Origin: Microbacteriaceae bacterium | Lineage (GTDB): Bacteria > Actinomycetota > Actinomycetes > Actinomycetales > Microbacteriaceae | NCBI GenBank assembly: GCA_025464975.1 | Contig: JAODMT010000017.1 | Location: 1-64,000, forward strand | Length of the DNA: 64,000 nucleotides | Direction: 5' to 3' | Part shown: one piece after another, positions 1 through 9,846 of the stretch | Layout of the letters: each line of letters opens with the position of its first letter | Position numbering within the stretch: the stretch's first letter is position 1 | Position numbers and translations under genes: made by a program | Notes under the pieces: model-generated | Databases searched by the model: none | Told to the model about the DNA's origin: nothing | Seen by the model: the letters and a program-made list of their open reading frames with translations, nothing else

Positions 1-317
1 CGGCCGCGGTCGACGGATGCAACCTGTTTCGCACCTACTGGAGCATCGTGCTTCCGCTTCTGAGGCCCGCCACCGCGACGCTGACGATTTTCATCATCCT
101 TCAAGTGTGGAATGACCTGATTCTGCCGCTTATCCTGCTGTCATCCACCGACAAGCAAACGGTCACGCTCGCGGTATACGCGACCATCGGCACGCACACA
201 TTCAGCACAGCGCAACTACTGCCGACCCTCGTGCTGGGCGTGATCCCGCTGTTCGTCGTGTTCCTAGTACTGCAGCGCCACGTCGTTGCAGGCATCGCGG
301 TTGGTGCAGGCAAGTAA
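1..317 (+). CDS. carbohydrate ABC transporter permease, 3' end only
   Basis: C-terminal 104 codons of a MalG/UgpE-type inner-membrane permease; the start lies before the window and the frame is open from base 3. The visible part begins inside the EAA loop that docks on the ATPase (AAVDGCNLFRTYWSIVLPLL, where family members have an EAA...G...F..I.LP pattern). It is followed by a hydrophobic segment with the usual WND/LPL signature (residues about 30-45 of the fragment) and a last transmembrane helix before a short basic tail ending GAGK. It would form the pore of a sugar importer. Partner genes (binding protein, second permease) must lie upstream. No ATPase gene follows, which is common when a shared MsiK-type ATPase is used. 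Confidence 0.85.
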   Translation, partial: AAVDGCNLFRTYWSIVLPLLRPATATLTIFIILQVWNDLILPLILLSSTDKQTVTLAVYATIGTHTFSTAQLLPTLVLGVIPLFVVFLVLQRHVVAGIAVGAGK

Positions 318-384
318 GTCGCGGCACGACCGTGAAGGCCCCCGTCGCAGCGACGGAGGTCTTCACTGTTGATACGGTGCTGTA

Positions 385-1555
385 CTACCGCGGCGTCACC
401 GTCACGTCGCTCCATGAGGCGGCGGAGTTATACGTGCGCACGCCGACCGGACCGGTCGTGAACGTGCATCCGGTATCGGTGTAGCTGACGCTCACTTGGC
501 TTCCGCCGGCGGCGGGCTGACCCACCGTGATCCCCACCCACGACTTCGACAGTCACGTGGTACCAACTGCTCACGAGAGCGAAACGGGCAGGTTCGCGCT
601 GGCCAGCGCGGTCCATCCGTATGCCTCTCGCCCGAGAACCAATTGGGTCGGGGTCACGCCAGCGTAGTAGCCGTCCATCGAGTCGACTCCGACCGCCGGA
701 TCGCTCACCCTCACAATGAGCCCCGCGTTCGAATTGCCACCGGTCGAGGTGCCGAGTTGAACATCGCCGTTCGCCGTGTCGTCAGCCCAGGATCCTGAAC
801 CCGAAACAGCCTTATCGCCCGCCCACCAGCGGTGTGCGAGTAGGACTCGTTGGCGATGCTTGCCGACCAGGTGCCACCGTATGTCGTCCACCCGGTCGCG
901 GTTCCACTCGCGAGCGGCGCGAGGTAGGTCGCGGTCGACGAGGAGGTCGTCGCGCCAGCGGACGCCGTGATATTGCGCCAGCTCGCCGTGCTGCCCTGAT
1001 CGCGGACGCCAATCGCGCCGCTCGTAAACGTGCATCCGGACTCCGTGTACGAGAAGCTGGTTGGCAGGGCCGTGCTTCCGACTGGCGTCGCGGAGACGGT
1101 GAACGTTGCACCCACTCGCTTGCACTGTGAGATGGAACCAGGAGTCGAGCGGAGCCCCGCCCAAGATGGTCGCACTCTGCAGCCCGGTCCAACCATTGCT
1201 CTTACGCCCGAGGTTCAGGTGGCGGGCGGTATCGATTCCGATATAGTACCCGTTCAGCAAATCCGTGCTGGTCGTGGGGTTGGAGACGCCAACGAGAAGA
1301 CCGGCCTGCGTGCCGGAATTGACCTCGACATGGCCTTGCGCGGTGTAATTTGTCCATCCTGTCGAACCCGCGATCGCTTTGTTGCCGTTACCGCCGCCGC
1401 AAGTCTCCGAGTAGACGCCCGAACTCGTGGTCGACCAGCAGCCACCGTAATCGATCCGATGGCCTTACCAAAGCGGCGGCGACGAGGTGCGCGATGCGCG
1501 GTAGATCTTCCAACTGCCCACACCCCGATGTGCAGAACGCTCAACCGTCATTGCA
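385..1555 (-). pseudogene. decayed secreted repeat protein (two homologous units), multiple frameshifts
   Basis: No single frame is open, but successive minus-strand frames join into one protein-like sequence with two similar units. The first unit contains GYYIGIDTARHLNLGR, then DSWFHLTVQ, then SYTESGCTFTSGAIGVRDQ and ASWRNITAS. The second contains GYYAGVTPTQLVLGR, SSWYHVTVE, SYTDTGCTFTTGPVGVRTY and ASWSDVTV before a stop at 385-387. Frame changes are needed near 1120, 815, 575 and 525, and there is an in-frame TAA at 1465-1467. The low-charge, Ser/Thr/Gly/Trp-rich composition suggests an exported beta-sandwich (LamG-like) repeat region; I cannot name the family. The 5' boundary near 1555 is uncertain. 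Confidence 0.6.
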
Positions 1556-1718
1556 TCGATGCAATGATGCACGAGAGCACAGCATGGTTATCGCTTTCAT
1601 AGCACCACTAGCCCGAAGTTCCGACGCTATGAATGCGCGCGCCCGCCGCGGCGATGATGCTCATCATCAGATGCGACGGTCGCTGTCGATTCCATGAACT
1701 CAAGCCAAAGTTGGGGTA

Positions 1719-1994
1719 ACGCAGATGCAGTGCAACCTGTGTTCCGGCACGAGGTTGACCCGCTTGACAATGTCCAGGATTTCTGGACCTAGGGCGACGG
1801 TTCAATACGGCCCTACGCGGCCGACAGAAGCGCTAGCCTCGCCAACGCGAACGACTTTGATGTCGCTGCCCGGTTCCCTCTCGGGCGCTGGTGGGGCTTC
1901 AACGGTGTTGACCACCTCGAGCTACCTGGCGGCCGAGCCAAGCGGCTGCACATGACTCTGATTATCGATGAAGCAAGAAGACCTTCACGGTCTT
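1719..1994 (+). pseudogene. ORF remnant interrupted by TAG, unidentified
   Basis: One plus-strand frame reads as plausible protein (HEVDPLDNVQDFW, then a TAG stop, then IRPYAADRSASLANANDF, RFPLGRWWGFNGVDHLEL, RLHMTLIIDEARR) and ends at a second stop near 1993. There is no start codon with a ribosome site, and nothing homologous continues. It is probably a fragment of a decayed gene of unknown family within the same debris field as the neighbouring pseudogene. The call rests only on amino-acid composition and could be chance. Confidence 0.25.
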
Positions 1995-2159
1995 GTGGAT
2001 AACGGCAAGCTGTTCGCCGATGCGCGGCCCGATTGACGACGCGAAAGCGCGGAGACAACTAGGTCACTCTTGTGGATAAATCGCACGCTTCTTCGGTCGG
2101 CCACCCACACTGACGATGTGGTACCGGTCTGCTGGTATGTGGCGACGGCCGCCCAGGTG

Positions 2160-2441
2160 GTTCCGCGCAACAAGGGTGCTCGAGCTGCGGGATCCGTGCG
2201 AGCCCAGCATCGAGTACCGCCGGCACGAGGCGGGAGTCGAGCGCTGTGAACTCTTCGCCGTCGCCGAGACGAACTCGTACGGGGCTCAGTGCCCGAGCAC
2301 CTCCAGATTCAGGCGGAGATGCAGGCCGAGTATGAGCATTACTGCAACGACGACGCGCAGGAGCGACCGACTTCAGACTTGTGGTGCATAAAGCGATCAC
2401 GCGCCTTCGAAAAATTGGGCCTTTTCTTGCGCGCGCGGTGA
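2160..2441 (+). pseudogene. ORF remnant with frameshift, unidentified
   Basis: Plus-strand coding-like text switches frame: LELRDPCEPSIEYRRHEAG and ELFAVAETNS in one frame (about 2178-2280), then PEHLQIQAEMQAEYEHYCND and LWCIKRSRAFEKLGLFLRAR in another (2292-2441, stop at 2439-2441). The second part has the amphipathic pattern of a real C-terminus. I do not recognise the protein. The opposite strand also has an open frame here (2059-2445), so strand assignment is not certain. Confidence 0.25.
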
Positions 2442-2542
2442 ACACTCACACAGCCACCAACGCCTCGCCGCCGCAGCCGGGAACATGACAAACCATTATT
2501 TTCGGGAGCTCAAAAACATGGCCCTGACCGGCATTTATGCAG

Positions 2543-2615
2543 TGGGCCCTACCGGGCTCGAACCGATGACATCCACGGTGTAAACGTGGCGCTCTACCAA
2601 CTGAGCTAAAGGCCC
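2543..2615 (-). tRNA. tRNA-Val (anticodon TAC)
   Basis: A 73-nt cloverleaf on the minus strand. The acceptor arm GGGCCTT pairs with AGGGCCC (one G-T pair), discriminator A, and the D-arm is TAGCTCAGTTGGTAGAGC. The anticodon stem CCACG/CGTGG encloses TTTACAC (anticodon TAC), and the T-loop is GGTTCGAGCC. CCA is not encoded. It is divergent from the DUF1003 gene that starts at 2721. Confidence 0.95.
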
Positions 2616-2720
2616 GCAACAGACCCGCTCGGCGAGCGGACGTTACGACGAAACAACATCGTACAGGTTTCCAGTCGCGTTCAAACGACCACGGTGCCCG
2701 CACGGTCTTACACTCGCGAA

Positions 2721-3305
2721 ATGACAACAACACCAAAACCGACCGCCAAGGCGAGGCGCGGCACTCGCACGGCGTCGCCCGCTCGGGCAGGCAAGGCGAC
2801 CGCGCCGGCACCAGGCGATTGGCATGCGGTCCATAAATCGAATCTCACTCGCGGTGAGCGCGCGGCGGATATCATGCGAAACGGCATGGGAAGCTGGGGA
2901 TTTGTCGGCGGCTTCGTCGTGTTCATGGTGGTCTGGGCGTTCGTCAACACCATGACAAAGGGTTGGGATCCGTACCCCTTTATCTTGCTCAACCTGTTCC
3001 TCAGCATGCTCGCCGGCATGCAGGGCGCCATCCTGCTCATCGCCGCGAAGAGGCAGGATGCGATCGCCGCGTCTCTCTCCCAACACGATTACAGGACCAA
3101 CCTCGCGGCCAAGAGGGACATCAGCGAGGTACTGGAAATCAACAATCGGCAACTCGTGATGATCGCCGAACTGCATGAGCTGCTTAGTCGACTGGACCCA
3201 TCCGCGGTGAAAGGCGTTCGCCAAGGCCCAACCGCCGACACATCCTCGCAAGAAGCGATCGGAACCTCCGGAGGCGGATCGGCCGATGAAGACCGGGCGG
3301 GCTAA
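2721..3305 (+). CDS. DUF1003 family membrane protein
   Basis: 194 aa. After a basic, Thr/Ala/Pro-rich N-terminus (about 45 residues) comes the DUF1003 core: RAADIMRNGMGSWGFVGGFV, a first membrane helix ending VVWAFVNT, the family signature WDPYPFILLNLFLSM and a second helix over MQGAILLIAAKRQ. A charged helical tail (YRTNLAAKRDISEVLEINN) follows, and the last 40 residues are disordered. Function of the family is unknown. The ATG at 2721 is chosen over an in-frame GTG at 2694 because family members begin close to the basic stretch; neither has a strong ribosome site. It stands alone between tRNA-Val and the convergent peroxiredoxin gene. Confidence 0.85.
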   Translation: MTTTPKPTAKARRGTRTASPARAGKATAPAPGDWHAVHKSNLTRGERAADIMRNGMGSWGFVGGFVVFMVVWAFVNTMTKGWDPYPFILLNLFLSMLAGMQGAILLIAAKRQDAIAASLSQHDYRTNLAAKRDISEVLEINNRQLVMIAELHELLSRLDPSAVKGVRQGPTADTSSQEAIGTSGGGSADEDRAG

Positions 3306-3317
3306 GCCCCGGTTGTT

Positions 3318-3794
3318 CTATGCAGGGACCGGCGAAAGCTCCGCGAGAGCCGCGCGGTAGGCGGCCATGGAGCGAGCCTCCCCGGGGGCAGTGACAAAGC
3401 TGGCGCGGATGATGCCGTTGGTGTCGATGAGGAAGCTCGCCCGATTGGCGAAGCCCTTCTCGGGCAGGAAGACGCCGTACTCCTTGGCGACCGAACCGTG
3501 CGGCCAGAAGTCGGCAAGGAGGTTGAACTTGTAGCCCTCGGCTTCGGCGAAGGCACGCTGGGTGGCTTTGGAATCCACGGAGATGCCGAGCAATTCGATG
3601 CTCTTATCGCTGAACAGGGCGAGGTTGTCGCGCAGCTCACACAGCTCGCTCGTGCAGGTGCTCGAAAACGCGAGCGGGAAGAAAACTAGGGCTACCGGCT
3701 TCTTGTGCCGGAAGTCACTCAGTCTGATGTGCTCCCCGAACTGGTTGGGAAGCTCAAAGTCGGGAGCGTGGGTGTCATTCTCCAGAGCCATCAC
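3318..3794 (-). CDS. peroxiredoxin (AhpE/BCP type)
   Basis: 158-aa thioredoxin-fold peroxidase that reduces hydrogen peroxide and organic hydroperoxides in the cytoplasm. The active-site loop is FPLAFSSTCTSELCELRD, with the peroxidatic cysteine at 47 preceded by Pro40 and Thr/Ser in the PxxxT/SxxC position. A second cysteine at 52 could act as resolving residue in the atypical 2-Cys manner. VDSKATQRAFAE and the Trp/Arg region (NRASFLID) also fit. Actinobacterial AhpE proteins use mycothiol/mycoredoxin as reductant, which is inference here. Start ATG at 3794; a second ATG follows directly. Convergent with the DUF1003 gene, 12 bp apart. Confidence 0.9.
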   Translation of the reverse strand: MMALENDTHAPDFELPNQFGEHIRLSDFRHKKPVALVFFPLAFSSTCTSELCELRDNLALFSDKSIELLGISVDSKATQRAFAEAEGYKFNLLADFWPHGSVAKEYGVFLPEKGFANRASFLIDTNGIIRASFVTAPGEARSMAAYRAALAELSPVPA

Positions 3795-3873
3795 ATGTCC
3801 TTTCAGCCGGGAACGTCATCACCCGGTAAACACGATTCGAAATACTACGCCTGCGCCAAGCCCAGGGCGGTCG

Positions 3874-4743
3874 TTAGGGCGTTTCGACGGTGATGCTGTA
3901 AGTGAACACACGTGCTTCGCCCGCGCCGAGGGAGAACTGTCCGGGTTTGGTGTCGTACTCCCCCTCGAATCCCTGCGGCGCGGTCATCCCGAACCAGGGT
4001 TCGATGCAGACAAATTCGCCGGGTGGCCGCGACCAGACGCCGAGCAGCGGGAAGTCGGCGAAACTCACCGTGATGGTTGGCGCACCGGGGGCCGAATAGT
4101 GAACGGAACGGCTCTGAAGCTCATCGAAGATGATGGCATCGGCGGCGAAGAGCGAATCCTTGAGCGTGAGAACCTTGCCTGCTACCGGTGTGGGGAGCGG
4201 CTCGGCGAGCAGAAGGCCGTCCGCGATGCGGCGGATGGGGGCGGACTCGTCGTGCGGGAAGGTCAAGGTGTGCGCCTCCCGTTGCAGACCGGGCAGCAGC
4301 GGCCATGCGAACCCGGGGTGCGCGCCGATGGACGCGGAGAAGCGAGTCGGACCGGTGTTCTGAACGGTGTGACTCACCACGACGGCGTTTCGGTCGAGGG
4401 TGAATCGGAGCTCGAGCCGAAACGCGAAGGGGAAGGCCTTGCGCGTCTCCTCGTTGTCTTCGAGAGAGAACCGCGCCTCGTGATCCCCGACCTGACGCGC
4501 GGTGAACTCCTGCGTTCTCGCCACGCCGTGTTGCCGAATCGGGTACGCCCGCCCATCGTGCACGAGTTCGTCACCTGGCATTCGCCCGACAACGGGGAAC
4601 AGAACCGGAGCCTGCCCCTTCCATTCGTCGCCACCCTGCCAGAGGAACTCGCGACCATGTCGGTCGCGCAGACTGCTCAGCTGCGCCCCGAGGTGGTTCA
4701 CGGAGATGGAAACCATGCCGTTATCCAGTTCCAGAAAGCTCAT
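3874..4743 (-). CDS. aldose 1-epimerase family protein
   Basis: 289-aa beta-sandwich epimerase of the LacX/YihR-like group, which interconverts alpha and beta anomers of hexoses or hexose phosphates. Features seen: N-terminal [27 protein letters not shown], the histidine of IRQHGVAR, the catalytic-region [10 protein letters not shown], and near the C-terminus [12 protein letters not shown] carrying the acidic base. The start is set at the ATG at 4743 because the reading frame upstream has no family similarity. Divergent from aceE with about 145 bp between them, which must hold both promoters. Substrate is not predictable. Confidence 0.88.
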   Translation of the reverse strand: MSFLELDNGMVSISVNHLGAQLSSLRDRHGREFLWQGGDEWKGQAPVLFPVVGRMPGDELVHDGRAYPIRQHGVARTQEFTARQVGDHEARFSLEDNEETRKAFPFAFRLELRFTLDRNAVVVSHTVQNTGPTRFSASIGAHPGFAWPLLPGLQREAHTLTFPHDESAPIRRIADGLLLAEPLPTPVAGKVLTLKDSLFAADAIIFDELQSRSVHYSAPGAPTITVSFADFPLLGVWSRPPGEFVCIEPWFGMTAPQGFEGEYDTKPGQFSLGAGEARVFTYSITVETP

Positions 4744-4888
4744 GGAACCAACGCTAGTGGGGCCCTCGCGCAATCGACCCCGGTGGGGAGAACTAGAATT
4801 GTCGAGGCCCTGCACCCGATCGTTGCTCGTAACCCGATTTCCGATCCTGCTTGGCACAGTTTGTCCGCGAACAAGAACGAGGTCAACG

Positions 4889-7615
4889 TTGACGGTGAAC
4901 GACCAGGATCCTTACTCGGTGAACCACACTGACAGAGACCCTGAGGAAACTGCCGAATGGCAGCAATCCCTCGATGAATTGGTAGCCGCGCAAGGCCACG
5001 AGCGCGCCCGCGAGATCATGTTGAGCCTGCTCAAGAGGTCCAAGGAACTGCACCTCGGTGTGCCCATGGTCCCGACGACGGACTACCTCAACACCATTGC
5101 TCCGGAGAACGAGCCGGACTTCCCCGGCGACGAAGAACTCGAACGCCGCTATCGCGCCTGGCTCCGCTGGAACGCCGCGCTCACCGTGCATCGCGCGCAG
5201 CGCCCCGGCATCGCCGTCGGAGGCCACATCTCGACGTACGCGGGATCCGCCACTCTGTACGAGGTCGGCAGCAACCACTTCTTCCGCGGTCAGGACCACC
5301 CAGGCGGTGGCGACCAGGTCTTCTATCAGGGCCATGCCTCCCCTGGCATGTACGCCCGCGCGTTCCTCGAGGGGCGCCTGAGTGCCGACCAGCTCGACGG
5401 TTTCCGCCAGGAGAAGTCGCACGCTGCCGGTGGACTCTCCTCCTACCCGCACCCCCGGCTCATGCCGAACTTCTGGCAGTTCCCCACCGTCTCGATGGGT
5501 CTCGGCCCGATCAACGCGATCTACCAGGCCCAGTCGAACAAGTACCTCACCGCCCGCGGGATCAAGGATGCCTCCGACCAGCAGGTCTGGGCCTTCCTCG
5601 GCGACGGCGAAATGGACGAGGTCGAGAGCCGCGGCGCGCTCCAGCTTGCCGCCAACGACGGCCTCGACAACCTCAACTTCGTCATCAACTGCAACCTGCA
5701 GCGCCTCGACGGGCCGGTACGAGGAAACGGCAAGATCATTCAGGAGCTCGAGAGCTTCTTCCGCGGTGCCGGATGGAATGTCATCAAGGTGATCTGGGGC
5801 CGCGAGTGGGACGACCTTCTTGCTCGCGACAGTGAGGGTGCGTTACGCGACCTCATGAACCGCACTCCGGACGGCGACTACCAGACCTATAAGGCCGAGA
5901 GTGGCGCGTACGTGCGTGAAAACTTCTTTGGCCGCGACCCTCGGACGCTCGAAATGGTCAACGGCTACACCGACGACCAGCTCTGGGGCCTCAAGCGCGG
6001 CGGCCACGACTACCGCAAGGTATACGCGGCCTTCAAGGCGGCATCCGAGCACAAGGGCCAGCCGACGGTCATCCTCACGAAGACTGTCAAGGGCTACGGC
6101 CTCGGGCCATCGTTCGAGGGCCGCAACGCGACCCACCAGATGAAGAAGCTCACTCTCGACAACCTCAAGCAGTTCCGCGACGTGATGAACATCCCGGTCA
6201 CGGATGCCGTGCTCGAGGAGAACCCGTACCTGCCGCCGTACTACCACCCGGGCGAGAACGACGAGGCGATTCAGTACATGCACGAGCGCCGGCGTGCCCT
6301 CGGCGGTTACCTGCCCGAGCGTCGCTCGAAGTACACCCAGGTGAACGTGCCGGATGATGCGTCCTACGCAATCGCCAGGAAGGGCTCCGGCAAGCAGGAG
6401 ATAGCCAGCACCATGGCGTTCGCCCGCCTGCTCAAAGACCTGCTGCGGTCGAAGGACTTTGGCCACCGAATCGTGCCGATCATCCCGGATGAGGCGCGCA
6501 CCTTCGGCATGGACGCCTACTTCCCCACCGCGAAGATCTACAACCCGAACGGTCAGCAGTACACCTCCGTCGACCGGGAACAGCTGCTCGCCTACAAGGA
6601 GAGCCCCCAGGGTCAGATCGTGCACGTCGGCATCAACGAGGCCGGCGGGTTCGCGGCCTTCACGGCAGCGGGCACCTCGTACGCCACTCACGGGGAACCG
6701 TTGATTCCGGTCTATGTCTTCTATTCGATGTTCGGTTTCCAGCGCACCGGTGACGCGATGTGGGCCGCGGGCGACCAGATGGCGCGAGGCTTCATCGTCG
6801 GCGCGACGGCGGGACGCACCACGCTCACCGGCGAAGGTCTGCAGCACGCTGACGGACACTCGCTGCTGCTCGCGTCGACAAACCCGGCCGTCGTGGCGTA
6901 CGACGCGGCATACGGTTACGAACTGGGCCGCATCGTGCAGAACGGCCTCGACCGCATGTACGGTGGCACGCACCCGAACCCCAACGTCATGTACTACCTC
7001 ACGGTGTACAACGAGCCGATCGTTCAGCCTGCCGAGCCGGAGAACCTCGATGTGGATGGGGTGCTCAAGGGCATCTATCTGCTGAACAGATCCGAAGCGC
7101 CCGGGCCGAAGGCACAGCTACTGGCGTCCGGTGTCGCGGTGCCGTGGGCCCTCGAGGCGCAGCAACTGCTCGCCGATGACTGGAATGTCTCCGCAGACGT
7201 CTGGTCGGTCACCTCGTGGACCGAGCTCCGCCGCGACGGTCTCGCCGTCGAGGAACAGAACTTCCTCAACCCAAACGACGAGAGGCTCGTGCCCTACGTC
7301 ACGCAGAAGCTCGCCGGCGCCGAGGGACCCTTCGTTGCGGTTACCGACTTCATGCATGCGGTGCCGGACCAGATCCGTCAGTTTGTGCCCGGAAACTTCG
7401 CAACGCTGGGTGCCGACGACTTCGGTTTTTCCGACACCCGTGCCGCCGCGCGTCGATTCTTCAAGATCGATGGACCCTCGCTCGTCGTGCGCACTCTCGA
7501 GTCGCTGGCCGCGCGCGGACAGGTTGACCCTGGCGTTCCCCAGCAGGCAATTGATCGCTACAGGCTGCATGACGTCAACGCGGGCACAACCGGCTCGGCG
7601 GGCGGAGAGAGCTAG
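4889..7615 (+). CDS. aceE: pyruvate dehydrogenase E1 component (homodimeric)
   Basis: 908-aa thiamine-diphosphate decarboxylase of the pyruvate dehydrogenase complex (pyruvate to acetyl-lipoyl E2, then acetyl-CoA). Full family length. Landmarks are [45 protein letters not shown]-type [20 protein letters not shown], the ThDP motif [12 protein letters not shown]...[16 protein letters not shown], and the C-terminal [18 protein letters not shown] and [11 protein letters not shown] at 4889 has GAGG six bases upstream; a GTG at 4895 is the alternative start. Placement just before the fatty-acid synthase genes is typical of this family and links acetyl-CoA supply to lipid synthesis. Confidence 0.97.
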   Translation: MTVNDQDPYSVNHTDRDPEETAEWQQSLDELVAAQGHERAREIMLSLLKRSKELHLGVPMVPTTDYLNTIAPENEPDFPGDEELERRYRAWLRWNAALTVHRAQRPGIAVGGHISTYAGSATLYEVGSNHFFRGQDHPGGGDQVFYQGHASPGMYARAFLEGRLSADQLDGFRQEKSHAAGGLSSYPHPRLMPNFWQFPTVSMGLGPINAIYQAQSNKYLTARGIKDASDQQVWAFLGDGEMDEVESRGALQLAANDGLDNLNFVINCNLQRLDGPVRGNGKIIQELESFFRGAGWNVIKVIWGREWDDLLARDSEGALRDLMNRTPDGDYQTYKAESGAYVRENFFGRDPRTLEMVNGYTDDQLWGLKRGGHDYRKVYAAFKAASEHKGQPTVILTKTVKGYGLGPSFEGRNATHQMKKLTLDNLKQFRDVMNIPVTDAVLEENPYLPPYYHPGENDEAIQYMHERRRALGGYLPERRSKYTQVNVPDDASYAIARKGSGKQEIASTMAFARLLKDLLRSKDFGHRIVPIIPDEARTFGMDAYFPTAKIYNPNGQQYTSVDREQLLAYKESPQGQIVHVGINEAGGFAAFTAAGTSYATHGEPLIPVYVFYSMFGFQRTGDAMWAAGDQMARGFIVGATAGRTTLTGEGLQHADGHSLLLASTNPAVVAYDAAYGYELGRIVQNGLDRMYGGTHPNPNVMYYLTVYNEPIVQPAEPENLDVDGVLKGIYLLNRSEAPGPKAQLLASGVAVPWALEAQQLLADDWNVSADVWSVTSWTELRRDGLAVEEQNFLNPNDERLVPYVTQKLAGAEGPFVAVTDFMHAVPDQIRQFVPGNFATLGADDFGFSDTRAAARRFFKIDGPSLVVRTLESLAARGQVDPGVPQQAIDRYRLHDVNAGTTGSAGGES

Positions 7616-7636
7616 CGTCACTCGGCTCCCGACACC

Positions 7637-8836
7637 ATGACAGCAGCGGTCAAGACAAAAGAACAGACACTCACCTGGCTGAGGGCCATCTCCGGTGAGC
7701 TTGCAACGGCCACGCTCAAGCGACTCGACGACACGTTGTCCTGGTACGGCGAAATGCCACCGGGGCGGCGGTCGGCGGTCGGGCTCGTCGCTCAGGCCGG
7801 AATCACGTCATTCATTCATTGGTACGACGATCCAACCTCCACTCCATGGATCGCCGCCGACGTCTTCGGCGCCGCGCCGCGTGAGTTGCTTCGATCGGTG
7901 AGCCTGACCCAGACCCTCCAGCTCATCAAGGTGACCGTGGAGGTCGTCGAGGAACGGGTCAAGGGTTCGGACGAGTCGGTGCGGGAGGCGATCCTGCTCT
8001 ATTCGCGGGAGATCGCGTTCGCCGCAGCCGACGTGTATGCGCGGGCCGCCGAGGCTCGCGGCCTCTGGGATGCCCGGCTCGAGGCTCTCGTTGTCGATTC
8101 GATCCTCAGCGGCGAGTACGACGACGAGCTTCCGTCGCGCATCGCGGCACTCGGCTGGCACGGCCACGGAGAAGTATCCGTGCTCGTCGGCACCGCCCCC
8201 AAGATGCTCGACGTCGACATGCTTCGCCGCACGGCCCGACACCTCGACGCCGACGTGTTGATCGGTGTGCAGGGAAGCCGGCTCGTGCTTGTGATCGGCC
8301 GCGCCCATCCGACGCCGCTTCCCGATGAACCGGCCGCGGGAACGCTCACCCCGTTCCTCGACATCGCCACCGCACTCGAACCCGGATTCGGCGACGGCCA
8401 CCTTGTGCTCGGCCACCAGGTGCCCTCGCTCGTCGAGGCCTCTCGCAGCGCGAAAGCCGCCCTCGCGGGTTTCGCCGTTGCCCGGTCCTGGCGCAACGCC
8501 CCGCGGCCAACGCTCGCGGATGATTTGCTGCCCGAGCGTGCGCTCGCCGGTGACGCGCTCGCCCGACTGACGCTGATCAACCGCATCTACAAGCCGCTGC
8601 AGGCACACTCGACCGAGTTGCTCGCTACCCTCTGGTGTTATCTCGACAACGGCCGCTCACTCGAGGCGACCGCGCGCGAGCTCTTCGTGCATCCCAACAC
8701 GGTGCGGTACCGACTGAAGCGCGTCTCCGAAGTGATCGGCTGGGACGCGACCGGCGCTCGAGAGTCGCTGATCCTGCAGGCCGCGCTCATAGTCGGTTCG
8801 ATCGCGGAACCCGACGGCCCGCTGCGGCGCCGCTGA
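7637..8836 (+). CDS. fasR: PucR/CdaR-type helix-turn-helix regulator, probable fatty-acid synthesis regulator
   Basis: 399 aa. The last 70 residues carry the PucR_C helix-turn-helix (LDNGRSLEATARELFVHPNT then VRYRLKRVSEVIGW). A GGDEF-like regulatory region precedes it and an N-terminal ligand/dimer domain starts WLRAISGELATATLKRLDDT. In Streptomyces coelicolor a protein of this type (FasR) activates the adjacent fabDHPF operon; the identical position here, between aceE and fabD, supports the same role. It starts 21 bp after the aceE stop. The gap to fabD holds a 9-bp inverted repeat that could be its operator, though that is only inference. Confidence 0.88.
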   Translation: MTAAVKTKEQTLTWLRAISGELATATLKRLDDTLSWYGEMPPGRRSAVGLVAQAGITSFIHWYDDPTSTPWIAADVFGAAPRELLRSVSLTQTLQLIKVTVEVVEERVKGSDESVREAILLYSREIAFAAADVYARAAEARGLWDARLEALVVDSILSGEYDDELPSRIAALGWHGHGEVSVLVGTAPKMLDVDMLRRTARHLDADVLIGVQGSRLVLVIGRAHPTPLPDEPAAGTLTPFLDIATALEPGFGDGHLVLGHQVPSLVEASRSAKAALAGFAVARSWRNAPRPTLADDLLPERALAGDALARLTLINRIYKPLQAHSTELLATLWCYLDNGRSLEATARELFVHPNTVRYRLKRVSEVIGWDATGARESLILQAALIVGSIAEPDGPLRRR

Positions 8837-8891
8837 CCGGCGCATGCTGTGGGTTGCTCCAACGAATGGGTCCGTTCTTGGTGTACCGCTA

Positions 8892-8924
8892 CAAGTCTGC
8901 GGCGCGACGGGCACGGCAGACTTG
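8892..8924 (+). promoter_or_regulatory. 9-bp inverted repeat immediately before fabD
   Basis: CAAGTCTGC at 8892-8900 and its exact complement GCAGACTTG at 8916-8924 are separated by 15 bp and end four bases before the fabD GTG. It may be a regulator operator (the fasR product is encoded next door) or an RNA hairpin covering translation initiation, since no purine-rich ribosome site is visible between it and the GTG. Confidence 0.5.
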
Positions 8925-8928
8925 ACGG

Positions 8929-9846
8929 GTGATTGTCATCGTCTGCCCGGGTCAGGGCTCCCAAACTCCCGGCTTTCTCGCCCCCTGGCTTGCGGAGTCG
9001 AGCTTCGCAGACCACCTGGCCGCACTCTCCGATGCGGCGAAGGTCGACCTCGCCAGGCACGGAACACAATCAGACGCTGACACCATCCGGGACACCTCGA
9101 TCGCTCAACCGCTCATCGTGGCGGCCGGTCTGCTCACCCTCTCGCCGCTGCTGACTGACCGGCGAGAGCGAGTCGGCGGCATCGCCGGACACTCGGTCGG
9201 GGAGCTCACCGCGGCGGTAGGCGCCGGAATCCTGAGTGAACTCGACGCCATGACGCTCGTGCGCGAACGTGGACTCGCCATGGCCACCGCGGCTGCTGTC
9301 GAACCGACCGGCATGAGCGCGGTCATCGGCGGCACAGAGGACGAGGTGCTGGCGAGACTCGCCGAGCTTGACCTCGAACCAGCAAACTTCAACGGCGGTG
9401 GGCAGATCGTCGTCGCCGGCGCCCTCGAGGCGCTCGAGACCCTCAAGGCGACTCCGCCGGCCGGGAGCCGGGTCATCCCGCTCCAGGTCGCCGGCGCATT
9501 CCACACCCGGTATATGTCCAGGGCCGTCGATCGCCTCCGCGCGGTTGCCGAGTCAGTCTCCAAGCAGGATCCCGCGATGGCGATCTGGACCAATCGCGAC
9601 GGAAGCCTGGTGCAGAGTGGCGCAGCGTTCGTCGACCTGATCGTCGGACAGGTTTCGTCACCGGTACGGTGGGACAAGACAATGGACGCGTTCGCGGCCG
9701 CTGGCGTCACCGGAGTGATCGAGATCACACCGGCGGGAGCGTTGGTCGGACTCGCAAAGCGCGGACTCAAGGGAGTGCCGACGGTGGCCGTCAAGACACC
9801 TGACGACCTGGCCGCAGCCTTCGATCTGATCGACGGGAAGTCATGA
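8929..9846 (+). CDS. fabD: malonyl-CoA:ACP transacylase
   Basis: 305-aa acyltransferase that loads malonate from CoA onto acyl carrier protein. Seen: N-terminal VCPGQGSQTPG, nucleophile Ser89 in AGHSVGELTAAV, Arg in LVRERGLAM, the glutamine-containing NFNGGGQIVVAG, and the catalytic His in QVAGAFHTRYM. Starts with GTG. The stop overlaps the next start in ATGA, so fabD and fabH are translationally coupled. It is the first gene of the fabD-fabH-acpP-fabF operon. Confidence 0.96.
   Translation: MIVIVCPGQGSQTPGFLAPWLAESSFADHLAALSDAAKVDLARHGTQSDADTIRDTSIAQPLIVAAGLLTLSPLLTDRRERVGGIAGHSVGELTAAVGAGILSELDAMTLVRERGLAMATAAAVEPTGMSAVIGGTEDEVLARLAELDLEPANFNGGGQIVVAGALEALETLKATPPAGSRVIPLQVAGAFHTRYMSRAVDRLRAVAESVSKQDPAMAIWTNRDGSLVQSGAAFVDLIVGQVSSPVRWDKTMDAFAAAGVTGVIEITPAGALVGLAKRGLKGVPTVAVKTPDDLAAAFDLIDGKS

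Noticed and set aside
5843-6973. 376-codon minus-strand frame over aceE
   Set aside because: Antisense shadow of a well-defined E1 gene; high GC gives long reverse frames. No ribosome site or family match.
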